A DNA stretch of 64,000 nt from Liriodendron chinense (Eukaryota > Streptophyta > Magnoliopsida > Magnoliales > Magnoliaceae). The notes beneath the pieces were generated by a model. It did not search any database. It worked only from the letters and a program-made list of their open reading frames with translations, and was not told the DNA's origin. Both the position numbers and the translations under genes were made by a program. The first letter of the stretch is position 1, and each line of letters begins with the position of its first letter. The DNA lies in the NCBI GenBank assembly GCA_003013855.2, contig ML058337.1, forward strand, positions 6,262,001 to 6,326,000, written 5' to 3'. Of the stretch, positions 11,270-23,224 are shown piece after piece.

Positions 11270-12222
11270 TAATGCGGAACAAAAGCATTCAAGGTGTACC
11301 AACGAAGAAAGCGACAACCACAAGTACCATCCTTGTGGATAGGCGACTATTGAGGAGCATTGAAGACCTTACACATGTAGTCCGAGACATTTAAAAAGAC
11401 CCCACCTTGGGAAGACATGTGTAAGTTGCTTTGAGGAGATGATCAGACCGTTGGATCGTGATGATGATGTGATCGGACCGTTGGTTCATCGTGGCCCACT
11501 TTCATCACACCATCATTGGAGTGCATTGGACATCTTAGATTTGAGTTTATTTTATGCATTTTTTACTTATTTGAGTTTCGGGTTAGTGTGGGTACGTTTT
11601 TTTCATGCAAATGTCTTTTTTTTGAAATTTTGTTAGTAGGGGTATTTTGGTAATTATGCTAATTTCGAATTTTATAAGGGTGTTGCCCTAAACCTTTTTG
11701 ATTAGTTGTTGATTTATGAAAAAGAGCAAACCTTTGGTTGCCTCCTTCCTCTTTCCCTCTCTCATGGTGCTTCTTCTTCTTCCTTGATCTCCTTCTTCTC
11801 TATTCTTCTTGTGCCCCTCCAACTTCTTCCAGGTATTTCATCTTCTATTACTATCCTTCTAAACTTCTGTTTTGTTTATTCCCCACGATCTAAACCTTGA
11901 GAATCGATCCAAACCCTAAACCCCAAATTCTCAAATCCCTAATCCAAGAAACCTCCTTGTTCTTCGGACTAGTGATCCTCATCGATCGATTGGGTATGAC
12001 CATGCAAGATCGGGAGGTTCCATCCCTCGCCGGATCCAACCTATACGCTACTTGAATCCCATACTCCATGGTTGTGATGATGGCCCGTCCCATTGCATGT
12101 TTCCTTTATGATTTTCTTAGTTTATGATGATTGATGCTAGATTTCATTATTATTATTGCTTTTATTTCCGCTGAATAATTGTGTTCATGAGCATGCATCA
12201 TATTTAGGGCTGTCCTGCATCA
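11270..12222 (+). repeat. 3' LTR of the 4.3-kb gypsy element
   Basis: 953 bp, nearly identical to the 5' LTR. It is preceded by a purine-rich GACGAGGAGTA that could be the polypurine tract. Confidence 0.9.
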
Positions 12223-14373
12223 CCAAAGACTCAAGCGGACCTGCTGCATCAAGGAAGAATAAACAGGTAAAAGAGATGCCTTGGTAAGCCTCGAACCTTG
12301 ACCAAAACCATAACCTCTAGATGACCATGAACGTTTTAGGCGTACTTGTAGTCATCTTAGATCGGCCTTAGGTGTCCCAAATGATCACCCAAAGGTTGGC
12401 CAAGGAGGTACCTCTACAACTGCAAAATGCAACTGAAGACAGCTATGCAGAGAGGGCTGCCGACCGGTCATCAGACCATAAGATGTGTCAGCAACATTGT
12501 TGGTGCCCTGGGCCTAGGGCTGACCGGTCATGACCGGTCGGCTGGTCTGGTCTAACCGACCTCCTGCAAAGATAGCAACTCTCTATCCAAATATAGGACA
12601 TTGACCGACCGGTCACGACCGGTCGGTACTAGCCATTAACTACCCGTTTTTCATCCGTTTTGAATTTCTTATAAATGGGGCTAGGCTCGATTTTTGGGGT
12701 AAGAATAGGGATTTTGGGAGGATCGAAGCCACCAATGTTGAAGACCATTTGAGGCTCATATCCTAACCCTAGCAAGGTATCTTCCTTGTGATTTAACACA
12801 AGAATGGAGCATTCCAAGCTCATGAAGAAGATAACCTTCATCATCTTTTGATCTCTAGAGTTTGGATCAAGCTTGATAGTTATATTTCTATCCAAAGCTC
12901 TATGATGAGATTGTTGTAGGTGAGCAACTCTAGGCAACTCATTCCCATTAGTTGTAGAGTTCTCAAACCTACCCTCCTATCACCTTCGGCATCTCAAAGG
13001 CATCAATTGCAAAGTAATTGATCAAGTGTAGCCGAGGCATTGGCGACGCAGTGGCAACATGATCGGGGGAGCAAAGGGAAGCTGATTGAAGCACGGGAGA
13101 GCGGAGATCAAGCAACCCAAAGCGGCGCTGAACAAAAGGCTCATCCGACAAATGAGGTTGTCTTTGTTGAGAGTTCGTAGGAGTTGAGTGTAGAGTTTGT
13201 TTGTCAAACTCGATCTAGAGTCGTTTGCCAATCCTTGGCACGTTTGTCGGGCCTAAACATCCATGGCCATTTGCCGTTCCTTAGCACGTTTGTCGAGCCT
13301 AAATTAGTCTCCAAGGGGGAGCCTCCGACACGAGAGTGAACATGCGTTGGGTTGAGAGTTAGCCTTGTCCAAAACTCCATTTATAGTTGAGAGCTGAACC
13401 GATAAAACCTCCGTGTAAAGGTTGAGAGGTGAACCTCATTTAAAACAACCGATAGTGGATGCCGGTGTGCTCAATAGGGTTGAGTACTTGAACTGAGAGT
13501 GAAGTAGACTCAAAGTCGAACCACTATACATGCATGTGTTTGTGATTGATTTGAGCGCATTGTTATCTTAGCATTCTATGTTTAATTGTTTAATTATGAA
13601 TGCTTGATAGGAATGTATGCTAGGCACTAGATAGGCACATCCACACACAAGATGTACTTTCACTAAGTAGTGTAGACTTGAGCTCATTGATCCATTCTCA
13701 TAAGTCTACATAGGTTGCATAGATTAGGAGCTTGATTTGTTTAATCATTTGATTATCAATGCATGCTTAAGCTAGGTTGTTTAAATGCTTATAATATGCT
13801 AGCCATGTGATTGGACCTACTTAAGCTTGGAAGCTAAGTGCTAATTGCTTACTTAGTTTAAATTGATAAAACTGTTAAGTAGGCGAGCCATAATACTAGT
13901 TGCTCTCTAAGCTTCCGCACTAATACACCTTTAATCCAAAAGGTGTAATTTCAATTTCTACTTGCACAATAAAACTATTCCGTTAAAAACTTCATAACTC
14001 ATTCAAATCTTATCCAAATTACACGAAACTTATTTTTGTAGTTGGGAAACACTCAACTGCACAAAATCCATGTGAAGAAACACTACAAAAGTCCTCATAG
14101 AAAAACAATACTATAAAAAATGATATTTAGGCCATTTCCTGACTTTTTCTATTTTGTGTGAAACATAAAAACTTACCATAAAAATCAGAAAAAATTCAGC
14201 ATAAATCTTCTAAAATCAAGCTCTTCTAGATCCAAAAACCTTTTCCCTTCACAGGAGTACTTGGTTGTATGAGTCGTACATTGTGGACATCATTTGTACA
14301 ATCAGATGACATCAGCAGTGCGCCCCACTATCATAGACTGCAATCGGCCCAAGAAAGATGCTTTAATACCAAC

Positions 14374-14575
14374 TAGAAACTGGAGAGATTGAAGGGAAGA
14401 GGAGGAAAGAGAGGGAGAGAAGTGGAAAAAGTTTTAGGGCAACAAATTTTAGCCCAAAAGACTAGCACACACGCACGCACGCACGCATATACATATATGA
14501 ACACGAGATAAACATGCAGTGATCCATGGGAGTACACAGATAACATGCACACACAATCACATAAATTTTCCAACA
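14374..14575 (-). repeat. 5' LTR (about 202 bp) of the copia-like element
   Basis: Starts TGTTGGAAAATTTATG on the minus strand and ends just before GTTGGTATTAAAGC, a degenerate initiator-Met primer binding site. It contains a CACG tetranucleotide run near 14467-14486. Confidence 0.55.
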
Positions 14576-14689
14576 TACAACAGATTTAAAACTAGGTCCA
14601 AAATGGTAAGACCGAACCCAACCCAACTTTTAAATAGTTCTGGAAAATTGGACTTGGGCCTATAATAATCCGGTCAGGTCCGGTTGACA

Positions 14690-15190
14690 CCCATTGCCGC
14701 CCTCCCGCTCATCCATCTCAACATCCTTCTTTTTGCTATGCTCATCTAATGAGCATTTTCCTTGACAGCCCAACATTGTCCCATAAAGCACGGTCAGTCT
14801 TATGGGTATCCTATAAAATGCCCCCTTCAGTTTGATTGGTCTGTGATGATCACACAAAACTATAGAGGCACATTGCCACTTTATCCACCCAACTCTAATT
14901 GTATGAGCAACATCCTTCTCAGTCTATCCACTCACATGAATTATTCAAGATACCGAAAACGGCCATTATGGTATACTTGGTCAGCAATCTTAAATAATTC
15001 CTCGTTTCCAATTCTATTACTAATAAAATTGCATGCCACTTACTCTATTTAATCCGACTAATTTTAGAACCTTTAGATTCTAAAGCATCCTTCCATAGTT
15101 CTAAATTTTTTTACCCCTCATCTCATCAGTACAACCTACTTCATGAGCAAAAAACATACACCACAGGATCTCTTCTTGTAAATACCTAGT
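14690..15190 (-). pseudogene. RTE-type LINE reverse transcriptase fragment
   Basis: Read on the minus strand, RIGNEELFKIADQVYHNGRF, RYLE, RRMLLIQLELGG and KLKGAFYRIPIRLTVLYGT match in order the RT C-terminal part of plant RTE retrotransposons. There are several in-frame stops and a frameshift. It is a separate copy from the 4485-4775 fragment, which covers a more 3' part of the ORF. Confidence 0.75.
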
Positions 15191-15487
15191 TTAACTCGTC
15201 CAAAATAAATGCTCAAAGATACAAGCGGCCAACCTTTCACTCACCGAGTTCCACAACCACTTAGCTCACCATTGGTAAGTTGTGGAAGACAACCAACATT
15301 CAGCTAAATTCCTTAGCCATGGCGTGAATGCTTTCCTGTGTCTATCGAACACCCAAAGTTTGGCTCTTCCTGAATGTTGAGAGGAATAGACCAACATATC
15401 AAACATCATTGATATCTTCAAAGAAGTACACATGGTGTGCCACACAGGTTTACAATGTATATCCGAGCAAGTCTCAACAGTGTGACT
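15191..15487. other. no recognisable feature
   Basis: Nothing supported between the RTE and L1 fragments. Confidence 0.4.
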
Positions 15488-16590
15488 ATTTATTTATTTA
15501 TTTATTGAAAGGCAACAAATTTATTAAAAGGCCATAAGAAGCGGAAAAGAATACAACACGAGCACAAAAACAAAATTACAACCCCAAAAGGGCAATAAGA
15601 ACGCAACCATCCAAATCCTTAATGCTGGAGGCCCACTCAAGCACCCAATCCACTGCTTTGCGAGTGATGACCCCTACTGAAGCCGACTTGTTTTCGAAAC
15701 ATCTCCTATTCGTTTCTCCCCAAATGGCCAACAGGCCTGCCATTGCCGCAAGTCACCAAACTGCTTTCCCCTCCTTCCCAACTCCTTGCCACGATGCCCA
15801 AAAAGAAGGCATGGATATCGGCATAACCCAACAAATATTAAGGGTCGATAAGAAGAAGTCCCACACATTCCCAGCAAAAGGACAGTGAATGAAAAAATGA
15901 TCCACGGACTCAGCGTCCCTCTCGCACATAATGCATATATACAAAAGAATCATTCCTCTTTTACAAAGATTGGCCACTGTGAGAACTCTATCCCTTCCTA
16001 CCAACCAAACAAATGCAGCAACCTTCGGAGGAGCTACCCACTTCCAAAACTGAGAATTATAGGAAGATGAGGAGGAAGGATAGGTGAGAAGCCTATAAAA
16101 GGATCCAACCGAGAATCTTCTCGAGCTATGACCTTTCCAAACCACTGCGTCCTCCACTGAGACATCTACCTCAATGCTTTTTAATTTCTCCATGAGATTT
16201 AATAAGGCCTCTAATTCCTCGTTTGGCAATCCTCTTCGACTTGGGGGTGTCGACACAATCTGACCACCTTCAAAGGAGAAGCACCTAGACAAAAAGATGT
16301 TCCTGTCCGGAAAAGCAAAGCCAAGGCAGGAAAAACATCTTTCAACAAGTAGTTGCCTATCCAGAGGTCCTCCCAAAACAGACTGTGCGTTCCTTCGCCC
16401 ACTGCGAAAGAGACACCTTTGAATTTAGCAACCACCGAGATAATAGCCTTCCAAAGGCCTGAAAATCTATATCTCGAGGAATCTTTAATCCACAATGTGA
16501 ACACTTTTGGGGTCCACGGCTCCCGTCGACTCACAGCAACTGCCATGACGACGACCACCATGACAGCTATCACCTCTCCCAATGAAGCAA
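15488..16590 (-). pseudogene. L1-type LINE, 5'-truncated, RT C-terminal zinc-binding region
   Basis: On the minus strand one frame (about 16510-16211) has GLWKAIISVVAKFKGVSFAV and FWEDLWIGNYLL. A second frame (16376-15753) has RRFSVGSFYRLL, FWKWVAPPKVAAFVW and CIMC...SVDHFFIHCPFAGNVW, the Cys/His zf-RVT region at the end of plant L1 ORF2. The switch of frame within the overlap shows a frameshift. The 3' end is marked by an AATAAATAAATAAATAAATAG tail-like run at 15488-15506 on the plus complement. No TSD was found. Confidence 0.85.
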
Positions 16591-17004
16591 CGAGAGCAGA
16601 CGTGTCTCCCCCACCAATAATATAATGGCCCCATGAGACACCTTAAAAGTTAGGTGTGCACTTCATTAAAAAATGAAACTTTTCGAATTCCCAAAATTTG
16701 AGCCGACTAGTCCGTACTCGGAATTAAGGCCAAATAAAAACTTGGCAATCCGAAACTCTTCATGTCATTGCCATTGTCCCTAAATCAATGATCAAGACTG
16801 GTACATATTTTAACTCCCCATACATACCACTCAAGGTAGCAGAATATTCTCCAACTCTTATCTATTGTGTTTTTATAATAAAAATAAATTTCGAAAATAA
16901 AAAAGTTTATTTTTAGTAAGTAAATAAATATATTTATTATGAAACTTTCCATAAAAAGTCTGAATAGTTAGATATAATAAGAGGGTCTTTTTTTTTTTTT
17001 TTTT
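16591..17004. other. AT-rich spacer with poly-T tract
   Basis: No gene seen. A poly-T run (about 16988-17006) sits at the edge of the dispersed repeat that follows. Confidence 0.5.
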
Positions 17005-17890
17005 TGCTAATGGAACCAAGGTTCAAATCTCTACAAGGACTGTGTGAAGCATCGTTAGCACTAGCATGGCAGTGGGCTATAGGGCCGCTCGATACTTTTT
17101 TGTGCTTTATTAGGCGCACTTTGCAAGTGCGCATCGTCGCAAGGAGCCTAATGAGCCTAATCTTTTTGGCACTTGGCTCAAGCACATTTGAGGCAACCAT
17201 GGTGCAATTAGGAGTGAATCAATGTCAAGTAAGAGGTCTCACCTATTGACGGCTAAGGTTTTACCATAATGTTGATTAAGAGAGTGACTGAGACATTACT
17301 GCACACGTGGCAATGGTGCCACGTGTCGTACATGTGGCGGCAGTTATGCTAATTAGGATCTAGATACATGTGGCAATAGTTTTATGTTGTTGGATAACTG
17401 TCTCTTGTCCAAAAAGGGACAGAAATAACTGCCACAAGACAAAGGGTCATCTCCTTTCATGGAAAATAGTATGTTTTTGTGAATGGGTGTGGATAGTTTG
17501 AAGTGGCACTTGGGTGTCTCTCCTGAAAGAAAACGATGTCCCTTCAATTTCTATATTTCCTGGACATCTTAGTCCAGAGAATACATTTCATTTTCCCATA
17601 TCAAACAATCAACTATCCAGTGCTCTTAAATCTGACCTCTTGTTGTATTTTCTTCAGAACATTTTAGAGGCATATCAATGGAAAAAACTAGAGATCTATT
17701 CAACACTTAAAGGTGCAAATTTTCGTGTTGAAATTCGAATCTGTGAATTTATTGTATCCTGAAGACGATTTGTCATTTTTCCTTTTTTTACACTTGCTAG
17801 TATCTCCAGAAAAGGGCAGCAAATCTATTTTGAGATATTGACTATTCAAGTCGAGCCTTGAACTCGTTAGATCTAATAGTCTCGTCATCA
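17005..17890 (+). repeat. Dispersed repeat, copy A (inverted partner at 19.9-21.7 kb)
   Basis: Blocks such as TTATTAGGCGCACTTTGC, GTACATGTGG, AGGCATATCAATG, ACACTTAAAGGTGCAAATTT and GATATTGACTATTC occur here in order and, on the minus strand, in the same order at 21.65 to 19.93 kb. The start contains GGTTCAAATCTC, a weak pol III B-box-like text. Probably an LTR or long non-coding repeat; family unknown. Confidence 0.65.
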
Positions 17891-18181
17891 TATTCTTCTC
17901 TCCTCCATTGTGTACTATATAGTCTAGAATACAACATTATCACCCTACTATAAGCATTAATCTCTTGAAACAACTAGAAAATAAGTGAGATTCTTATCTA
18001 AAGAATAGATCTCACACAAAGAGTCCTGAATCACCTTAGTAATGTCCAAAAATATCACGTTAGCACTAATTGATGGTTCTACACTACTGCACAACCAAAT
18101 CATGATTTGTGCTTTCTCCTTAATCTACGTGCCGTAATCACTAGCATCTTCCTTGGGTTTTACTTGCATTTCAATCCTTTA
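17891..18181. other. Unassigned; continues the copy A repeat
   Basis: No coding frame or known motif. It is contiguous with 19097 onward once the solo LTR at 18187-19091 is removed. Confidence 0.4.
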
Positions 18182-18186
18182 GTTTC

Positions 18187-19091
18187 TGATGCGGACATAA
18201 GCGTATTCAAGGTGTAACAACGAAGAAAGCACCAACCACAAGTATCGTCCTTGTGGATAGGCGACTATTGAGGAGTTGAAGACCCTCCACATGTGATCAG
18301 ACACCTAGAAGACCCCACTCAGGGAAGACACATGTGAAGGAAGAAAGGAGAACGAAGACTGAAGGACGAAGATTTCGGGCGCCCGAACTTTGCCTGCCAA
18401 GCACCCGAACCTCTCTGGAGGTTTTCGGACGACTTCGGGCAGGAGCTCGGGCGCCCGACCGAGCACCCGAACTTTCCCGCACTTATGTTATTTGCGCGTT
18501 TTTGATTAGTTTAGAGGTATTTTAGTATTTTTATGTCTTTATTTGCTTATTTAAGTGGGCTAAAGCCCTAAACTCAAATTTTAACTTTGATTATTGATTA
18601 ATGAAAAGCCTCTTGGAGTTTCTCTCTTCCTCTCTCTCTCATGGTGATGTTTCTTCTTCCTTGATCCCCCTTTCTTCTACTTGCTTCTTGTGCCCCTCCT
18701 ATCCTTCTTCCAGGTAATTCTATCTTTCCTAATCTATTTGTTTCGCTAATCTCAATCCCCAAAATCTAATTTTGATCCTAAACCCTAAGTTTTCATATTT
18801 TTCAAATCCCTAATCCAAAATCCCTTGATTTCCTGGATTAAAGATTCCTTTTAATTGATTGGGTTATAGCCATGCAAGATCGGGAGGTTCCATCCCTCGT
18901 CGGATCCAACCATAGTGATACTTGAATCTCATACTTCATGGTTGTGATGAGTGGCCCGTTCCATTGCATGTTCCTTGTGATCTTCTTAGTTCATGATGAT
19001 TACTGCTAGATTTTATATTGTTATTGTCTTTTAATTCCGCTGATTTAATTGTGTTCATGAGCATGCATCATAATTGGGGCATCCTACATCA
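18187..19091 (+). mobile_element. Solo LTR, 905 bp, TSD GTTTC
   Basis: TGATGCGGACAT...CCTACATCA flanked by GTTTC at 18182-18186 and 19092-19096. It is related to the 7895 LTR (AGGCGACTATTGAGGAG, GGGAGGTTCCATCCCTCG, GAGCATGCATCAT). It differs by a GC-rich insert around 18370-18480 with the TTCGGGCGCCCGAA palindrome. No internal domain, so a recombined solo LTR. Confidence 0.9.
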
Positions 19092-19096
19092 GTTTC

Positions 19097-19920
19097 CCTT
19101 CCCTAGTTAGGAAAACATACACGGATTTAGACCTTTGAAGATGGTTTAATCCATTTAATTTGCTTGAAGACATCTAGATCCCATGAAGATCTGATGATTG
19201 AGCACCATAACCTTTCAACTTTTCCCTTCTTGGTAACACGGATAAATCTATCTAATATGGAAAAAATGTAACTTGCATTAAAAACAAGTTGTCAAAAGCA
19301 CCTCTAGTCAATGTTTTGAAAGTCAAATCAAATCTTAAACTCGCAGAAGGTTTGAAATTGTAAATCGCAAATCGTAAATTGTAAGATCTTTATAATCTTT
19401 GATGCAGCATATTGAAAAAATGAAATTATATTAATAAATTCTAAAAAATTGTATATGATCATACATTCATTATTCGATCCTTCCTCATCTTAATATGTAG
19501 ATAACTATCACACATTTTTTACATTATTTTAATATTATAAAGCTAAATGTGGTCAAAGGTTTAGATAAAGTCATTATCAAAACTTTTAAGTTGAAAAATA
19601 GACCGCAAATAAAAGATTGCCATCATCAAAAGACTAAGATGATTTGAAGCTTAAATAGATTTCCCAAACTCCAAGGGCTCCTAAAAAAAATGCATTTCAA
19701 AATTGTGCCAAATCATCAATTTCATATAGCCATATGATATAATTTACACATCAACTTGAACCTAAAAATATTGCCACCAATTCGATGGACTTCAAAATAA
19801 TGTTCCCCTCAAAGCATAAATTTTGTCATGTTCTAAGTCAAAGTAATAAAGTGCAAGTTCTAGTTGAAAATTATAATTCATAATGTAGGAAATAAGAATT
19901 TTTTTAAAAGAAATAATGGA
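19097..19920. other. AT-rich region, no gene
   Basis: Degenerate AAATCGTAAAT-like repeats near 19365-19385 and otherwise AT-rich text. Nothing coding is supported. Confidence 0.5.
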
Positions 19921-21690
19921 CTTGTGGTATCAAGTCTTGGCTAGAATAGTCAATATTTCAAGACAAATTTGTTGATTTTTTTTTTTTTATTCTAGTAAGT
20001 GCAAAAGAAGGGTGATGGCAAACTGTCTTCAAGATGCAATGAACTCATTGATCCAAAATTTAACATGAAAATTTGCACCTCTAAGTGTCGAATAGATTTT
20101 GATGCAGGGGTATGCGATGACCTAACCCTAGATGCATGATATTCAGTTGGAAGATATTCAAATAATAAAATTACGAAACTAACTACTTTCAATCAGAGGA
20201 AACTAACAAATCTCAACACGAAGATGAGGTCCGTCCGTCCGGATCATGCCCCTTTGCATAAAACCATGTAAAATCGTAAAACAGGGAGGATCTAGGGATA
20301 TGGTGATATCCCAGATCTAGCATAGACCAGTCCCCAGTCAAGTTTGGATCCGATTATCGTGGCTAGGCATCCCTCTTTTCGATCGTACCCAAAAGAGGGG
20401 GGGGGGGGGGGGGGGTTCAGAAAAAGACGAAGGATGTACGAAAAGCGATAGGTTCTCATGAAGTACGAATTAGGAATCAAATAAGCTTACCTTTCCTCGC
20501 ACCTTGAAGAAAGAGAGAAGAGAAAACGGAAAATCCGGGATGGAATCCTCAACACCCGAGGGCCAATCTTGAAACCCTAATCTCTCAAACAAAGAGGAAG
20601 AAACTCACGAATTTTCTATTCATTCAATAAATTCGAAATAGGGTTCTCACAGTATATATAAGCTACGAAAATTAAAAAAAAGTGCACTAAAGTGCCTGAA
20701 AACCAAAGAAATAACATAAAAACGCCTAAAGTAAATAACGACACTAAAGCGCCTAGAAACAAGGAAATAAATAGAAAAGCGCCTAAATGTAAATCCGCTC
20801 CATGGTCCAGCGGTCATGATGCTCCTACGCGATCCTGCATCTCGTGTACTCGTAACGCGTCAGAAAATGGGCCCAATGGGCCCGGCGTCCATCCACATCA
20901 ACTCGTCTGCTCCAACACTCGATCTGCAACGTCGCCTCCTCTGGTACACTCTAAAGGGTGCACCACTGATGTCCGCATCAGATTTCTAGGTGTTGTCATT
21001 GATATGCCTCACAAAAGCTCTCAAGAGGACAAGTGGAAAAGAGCAGAGATGAAAGTACAAGACTATGGCTTGATCTAGGAATGTTGTTATGTTTCTCTTG
21101 ACTATAATGCCTAGGATATATAAATCCTATAGGGACATGGTGAGAGATGCTCATGTGCTTCTTCAGAACATCCATACACCCTTTCACATACAACAACCAT
21201 TTTGTCATGAATGGACATGACCTTTCTTCTGGCATTTATTTGTCTCTTTTAGACAGAGATAGTTACACAACAATAAAAAATTGTTGCCACATGGCAATAC
21301 ATGTAACTACCACCCAAATCCTAATCAGCACAATTGTCATCACATGTACAATATATGCTAGTCATGCCACATGTACAACCATATGTTAGGCACACCCAAC
21401 CAACATTTGGCTAGAACCTTACATACTAGTGGGTTAAACCCCAGGCTAGACCATGTTTTACTCCCTAATTGCACTACGGATCAGATGGGTCTGAACCAAG
21501 TGCCAAAAACATTAATTTATTTAGGCTCTTTGAGGTGATGCGCACGTGCGAAGGGCAAAGTGCGCTTAATAAAGCGCCAAAAATCACCCAAGCCACCCTA
21601 AATCCCATGTCGGGCGTGCTTCACACCATCCTCGTGGAGGTTTGAACCCAAGCTTCCGGTGGCAAAAACCCCTCCTCTTACCCCTTATCT
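19921..21690 (-). repeat. Dispersed repeat, copy B, split by a solo LTR
   Basis: Minus-strand homologue of 17005-17890, interrupted by the LTR at 20100-20980. Removing that insertion joins CACCTAGAAATCT to ATTCGACACTTAGAGGTGCA, which is continuous in copy A (GAGATCTATTCAACACTTAA). The intact alignment across the insertion point supports both calls. Confidence 0.7.
20100..20980 (-). mobile_element. Solo LTR, 881 bp, TSD GATTT
   Basis: On the minus strand it starts TGATGCGGACATC and ends CCCTGCATCA. GATTT flanks both sides (20095-20099, 20981-20985). It contains a 19-bp G run (20397-20415, C on the LTR strand) and a TATATATAAGC segment near 20653. Same terminal style as the 7895 and 18187 LTRs. 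Confidence 0.9.
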
Positions 21691-22757
21691 ATATGATTAT
21701 TTTTTTTAAAGATTCCATATATAACATATGTTCTTACTTTCTAAATATAAAACATTTTATCTTTTAAATTAATTTTTCTTAGAAAAACACAACAGTTCTT
21801 GATGAGGCTAATAAGTTTGTAGTAATTGTATAAAGAATCAAATAAACCTTTGATTTGAGATCACATCAGAAAACACTAAAAAAACACAGCTTGAATACGA
21901 GGTAAATGAATTCAAATCCTAACCACTATTATTATGATAAATATAAGTCATCATGGTCATAATCGCCCATAAAAACATTCCAAATAAGTCATAGTTCGAT
22001 TTGGTCCAATTAAGAGGTAAGCAATCATTTAAAAAAAAAAAGCTCCACAATTTAAGGTTGAAGAGAAGATCCATCATTTAATCCCTTATATGAATGGAAA
22101 AAATAAACGACCCATTTGAAAAGATTCTTAAAGTCCCAACCAATTTAAAAACATAAAACGGAAGCCAAATAAAATTTCAAAAAGAAGATAACAAGTATAA
22201 TTTGAATCTTGAATTGGGAGTCAAACGTATATCGAAACAATAAAGAGGAGAAAAAAAGACTCTAAAAACGAGAGATAGATTGATATTGCTGATGAGAAGT
22301 GTTGCTTACAATAATGTCTTATACAAGTAAAAGAAACCCTAGACCCTAATTTGACTCAAAATAGGAAACTTCTCGAAATAGTAAAAATTACCAAAAATAG
22401 TAAAAAGACCTCTAATCATACTATAACTCATAGAGAGCTCTTAGATGACTAACACAAAGACTCTGGACAACAACTAACTCCTAAAACCCTAAAAATAGCA
22501 AAATGGGAACTTGGTAAAAGTAGCAAGTTTTGACAAAAACGCAATTTTGACCCACGAAACAACTTTTTTTTAAGAAATCCATCAGGTGAATCGAGAGCCT
22601 TCTAAAGGTATATTATACGTACGAAACAGATAACTGGTCATAGAGTTATGACCATCGGAAGCTATAATGCACATTTAGGCCATCTTTGGCCAATTAGGGC
22701 CCCTCTAGCCCAAACTAGTGTGCCATCCATTGGTCATCCTCTACCCATCCTACATCA
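21691..22757 (-). repeat. Putative 3' LTR of the minus-strand gypsy remnant
   Basis: The LTR would begin at 22757 with TGATGTAGGATGG on the minus strand, directly after a purine-rich GGAGGGGAAG tract and the integrase-like frame. The far end is not defined; AT-rich text continues to about 21.7 kb without a recognised terminus. Confidence 0.5.
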
Positions 22758-23222
22758 CTTCCCCTCCACTTGAAGAGAACTCATCCTCGAGTCAATCATT
22801 GGTTTCACACGACCCGTTGGTGCATGACACTCAAAGAAGTCTACAACGAGGAACGTTCGTGACATCACTATGTCCTCAGGAAGATCAATAACATAGGCAT
22901 GGTCATTGATCTTCATGTGTATCTGATACGGTTCGATTTTCTTGTCCTTCCATTTGTTGTACACTACTGCTAAGAAGCTCCTTTCTTAAGTGATCATCAC
23001 TAGCTTGCCTTTTTAAAACTTTAAAACACTTAAAATGCCTATATTTGTCAAGTGGCAATTCATTTGGGGGATCTTTTGGAATAATCTCCTTAAGTTCTCT
23101 CTTCAATGGCATTAATTTTCCTGGTCTGAGCATATGCTCTATGCTATCCACCACTATAAAAGATTGTCCCTCCACCTAGGAAGCTTTGGGTTGGTTTTCT
23201 CCACTCATTGGGGCAAGGTTAA
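22755..23222 (-). pseudogene. Gypsy integrase C-terminus and post-protease linker, fused by deletion
   Basis: On the minus strand about 23175-22910 reads PGKLMPLKRELKEIIPKDPP, the linker normally between protease and RT. Then, in another frame, 22964-22755 reads KKIEPYQIHMKINDHAYVID and LPEDIVMSRTF, the integrase C-terminal domain. RT, RNase H and the IN core are missing between them. The stop codon of the last frame overlaps the first bases of the putative 3' LTR. Confidence 0.75.
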
Positions 23223-23224
23223 TC

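Larger units (their letters stand above)
7895..12222 (+). mobile_element. Young internally deleted Ty3/gypsy element, 4328 bp
   Basis: Two 953-bp LTRs (7895-8847, 11270-12222) flank an internal domain with a Met-type primer binding site, a tandem-repeat leader and one long open frame. The 5-bp TSD CCAAA is at 7890-7894 and 12223-12227, inside the older LTR at 7794-13953. I count four differences between the LTRs, so insertion is recent. Both LTRs start TAATGC and end GCATCA, where relatives at 18187 and 20100 start TGATGC; the terminal change is therefore shared by both LTRs. Protease, most of RT, RNase H and the integrase core are gone, so mobility would depend on enzymes from a relative. 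Confidence 0.9.
7794..13953 (+). mobile_element. Solo LTR (about 1.83 kb) carrying a nested gypsy element
   Basis: The LTR starts TATTAGTGCAC (a mutated TG) and ends GTGTAATTTCA. Both flanks are ATTTC (7789-7793, 13954-13958). The insertion at 7895-12222 splits it after its first 101 bases; without it the LTR is about 1827 bp. It is homologous to the inverted LTR at 31846-48886 (about 1808 bp without its insertions), sharing GCATACTAGTGCACCTT, GACTCAAGCGGAC, the GACCGGTC clusters and the AATTTCA end. No internal domain is attached on either side. The retroelement lineage is unclear. Confidence 0.8.
7012..14575 (-). mobile_element. Non-autonomous copia-like element, split by nested insertions
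   Basis: On the minus strand a short LTR (14374-14575) is followed by a primer-binding-like TGGTATTAAAGC. The internal sequence runs 14373 to 13959, is interrupted by the solo LTR nest (7794-13953), and resumes 7788 to about 7012. It ends with CTCCAACTTGAGAAGGAGTG, a text typical of the end of the copia internal domain, and then a sequence resembling the LTR start. No gag or pol frame is recognised in about 1.2 kb of internal DNA, so it would be non-autonomous. The 3' LTR end is not resolved. Confidence 0.5.

Noticed and set aside
18297..18525. Arg/Ala/Ser-rich frames on both strands
   Set aside because: Created by the GC-rich palindromic block in the solo LTR; mirror frames on opposite strands are composition artefacts.
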